Below are positions 32,641-33,875 of a stretch of DNA of 33,875 nt, one piece after another. The DNA is from Didymodactylos carnosus (lineage: Eukaryota > Rotifera > Eurotatoria > Philodinida > Philodinidae): contig CAJNOQ010000863.1 of NCBI GenBank assembly GCA_905250885.1, positions 5,960 to 39,834 on the forward strand, read 5' to 3'. Made by a program: the position numbers and the translations under genes. Below the pieces are notes generated by a model that was not told the origin of the DNA, searched no databases, and worked only from the letters and a program-made list of their open reading frames with translations. Position 1 is the stretch's first letter. Every line of letters begins with the position of its first letter.

Positions 32641-33875
32641 CACTTTTATTGCATGAACAGTTTCTTCAGAATAGAATCTCGAAAATATTTTCTCTAAATA
32701 ACTGTTTATTTTTTCTTGTATTCTACCATTTTCAACTCTTTTCTTTGGTTTGGTAAACTTTATAGTATTTTTGAATAGACATTAGTTTACTACTGCTACT
32801 GTTACATTTATCTTGTTTCATTTTCCAAGCGTTAATTAAATCTGTTCTATGAAAAAAATTCATCAACATCGTTTGAGAAGATAAACTGTCATTCATGCCA
32901 AATTTCGTATATTTTCGGAACGAACGCGTGACCTAACAGAAAAGCAATGTTTTCACTCTCAAAGTTCACCGATCGTTTCTATCAAATTTACCAGTTAGTC
33001 ACTGATTGACTTAGGAGATCTCGGTGTAGGACTGTACAAGTGAGGCACCTCTGTTAATTCAGGATTAAGTGCGCAACACGTGACCATTTCAGAGTAATAT
33101 CAAAAAACTTTCAAAATTAATGGTCCTAGTGGACACTTCCTGTCATAAAAACTCAATGACAAAGATATATCGACTATAATTGCTACTGCGCTCCACACAG
33201 TTCGATAGCGGTCCTCATTGATGCATTTGAGTAGAAGAACAACGTTGATTTTTAGCAGATACAACGTAACGCTTTGCCATATCGCGATATGTCCTATCAA
33301 ATCTATCGAATTCTTTTCGAAAAAGGACGAAAATTTGAAAAATGATCGAGCGTGTCTGTGTTTCTGTACTCGATGGACAAGCCATTCAGGTGGCAGACGA
33401 CTGAAATAAAGAACTTTCGAGTGATGGAGGACCATTTTCCTTTTATGGACAGGGAGATACATCCAGTCAATGATCACATCACTAAAGTAAAACACATACA
33501 TATCTGATGATCGATTTAGTCAAACGAAGGATGATAAAGTGTAACAATGAATATGTTATCTGCAAGCTATAGGATTAATTCTAACTCTCACTTTAAGAAG
33601 CTACTTTTGACTGCTACTGAGGAATAGTCTTGTTTTTTAACTCTGGTGGTTGAGGGCTTCACATGGTTTCAAACTGGTTCTAATAATTTTTTAGATAATA
33701 CAGTACTCCGCAAAAGTAGCGGGTCTCCTGTAACTCCAGAACCATGATAGTGAGGGACTTCTAATTTTGTGTAGTCATAGGTCTCACCGAATGCTGATCA
33801 CCCAACAAGTATGGGCCTCTACTCCTAGATGGTTTGTGAGATATAAGCGATTTATGTCTTGTCTTAAAATATCAA
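32641..33875. other. Right-edge non-coding sequence
   Basis: No supported gene. A 133-codon minus-strand open frame (33501-33100) has no recognisable motif. From about 33690 the base composition becomes more balanced (CTCCGCAAAAGTAGCGGGTC and following), which may be the start of an interspersed repeat cut off by the window edge. Confidence 0.35.

Noticed and set aside
33100-33501. 133-codon minus-strand frame near the right end
   Set aside because: No start context, domain or splice partner recognised; not strong enough to call a gene, though it is the longest frame in the last 2 kb.
1-33875. CRISPR array, bacterial operon or phage content
   Set aside because: No regularly spaced repeats with unique spacers, no ribosome-binding-site-led gene strings; genes are intron-bearing and animal-like.

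Overview
The window looks like nuclear DNA from a small-genome metazoan, most probably a bdelloid rotifer (inference). The evidence is: animal-specific genes (kinesin-1 tail, tensin SH2-PTB, TRIM-NHL), mostly very short GT-AG introns (about 52-105 bp), AT-rich sequence, a decayed array of 28-residue leucine-rich repeats, and many short non-autonomous DNA transposons. Nothing is organised as bacterial operons. All gene models below were spliced by hand from reading-frame continuity and known family motifs.

Layout. (1) 358-2975: an LRR gene of 28-residue RNase-inhibitor/NLRC3-type repeats, now a pseudogene with two frameshifts, a stop codon and a ~1.6 kb insertion between two repeats. (2) 3024-3570: the last three exons of a kinesin-1 heavy chain, with an altered autoinhibitory tail motif. 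(3) 3571-6775: mostly non-coding, with a possible minus-strand relic, AGTACT-rich blocks, a hAT-type MITE with a perfect 8-bp target duplication, and an orphan exon-like segment. (4) 6776-8348: a complete four-exon secreted or lysosomal Ntn-hydrolase of the C45/AAT type. (5) 8847-9588 and 10506-10818: two inverted-repeat elements; the second is a ~313-bp near-perfect palindrome just beyond the stop codon of (6). (6) 10864-13365, minus strand: a complete six-exon RING/B-box/coiled-coil/NHL protein (TRIM-NHL, 566 aa). (7) 13366-24779: an 11.4-kb gene desert holding two further hAT-like MITEs, four other foldback elements and microsatellites. (8) 24783-31516: a fourteen-exon tensin-family protein (1276 aa): a long disordered region with LD-like motifs and a GYDTDTG repeat, then SH2 and PTB domains, with no PTEN-like phosphatase/C2 module visible. 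(9) 31517-33875: a probable long 3' UTR and then non-coding sequence.

The genes do not form a pathway: a microtubule motor, an Ntn hydrolase, a ubiquitin-ligase-like protein and a focal-adhesion adaptor are simply neighbours. The points most worth a second look are the IAK-to-IVE change in the kinesin tail, the palindrome in the likely 3' UTR of the TRIM-NHL gene, the phosphatase-less tensin with LD-like motifs, the C45 hydrolase as a possible horizontally acquired gene, and the set of hAT MITEs with target-site duplications.
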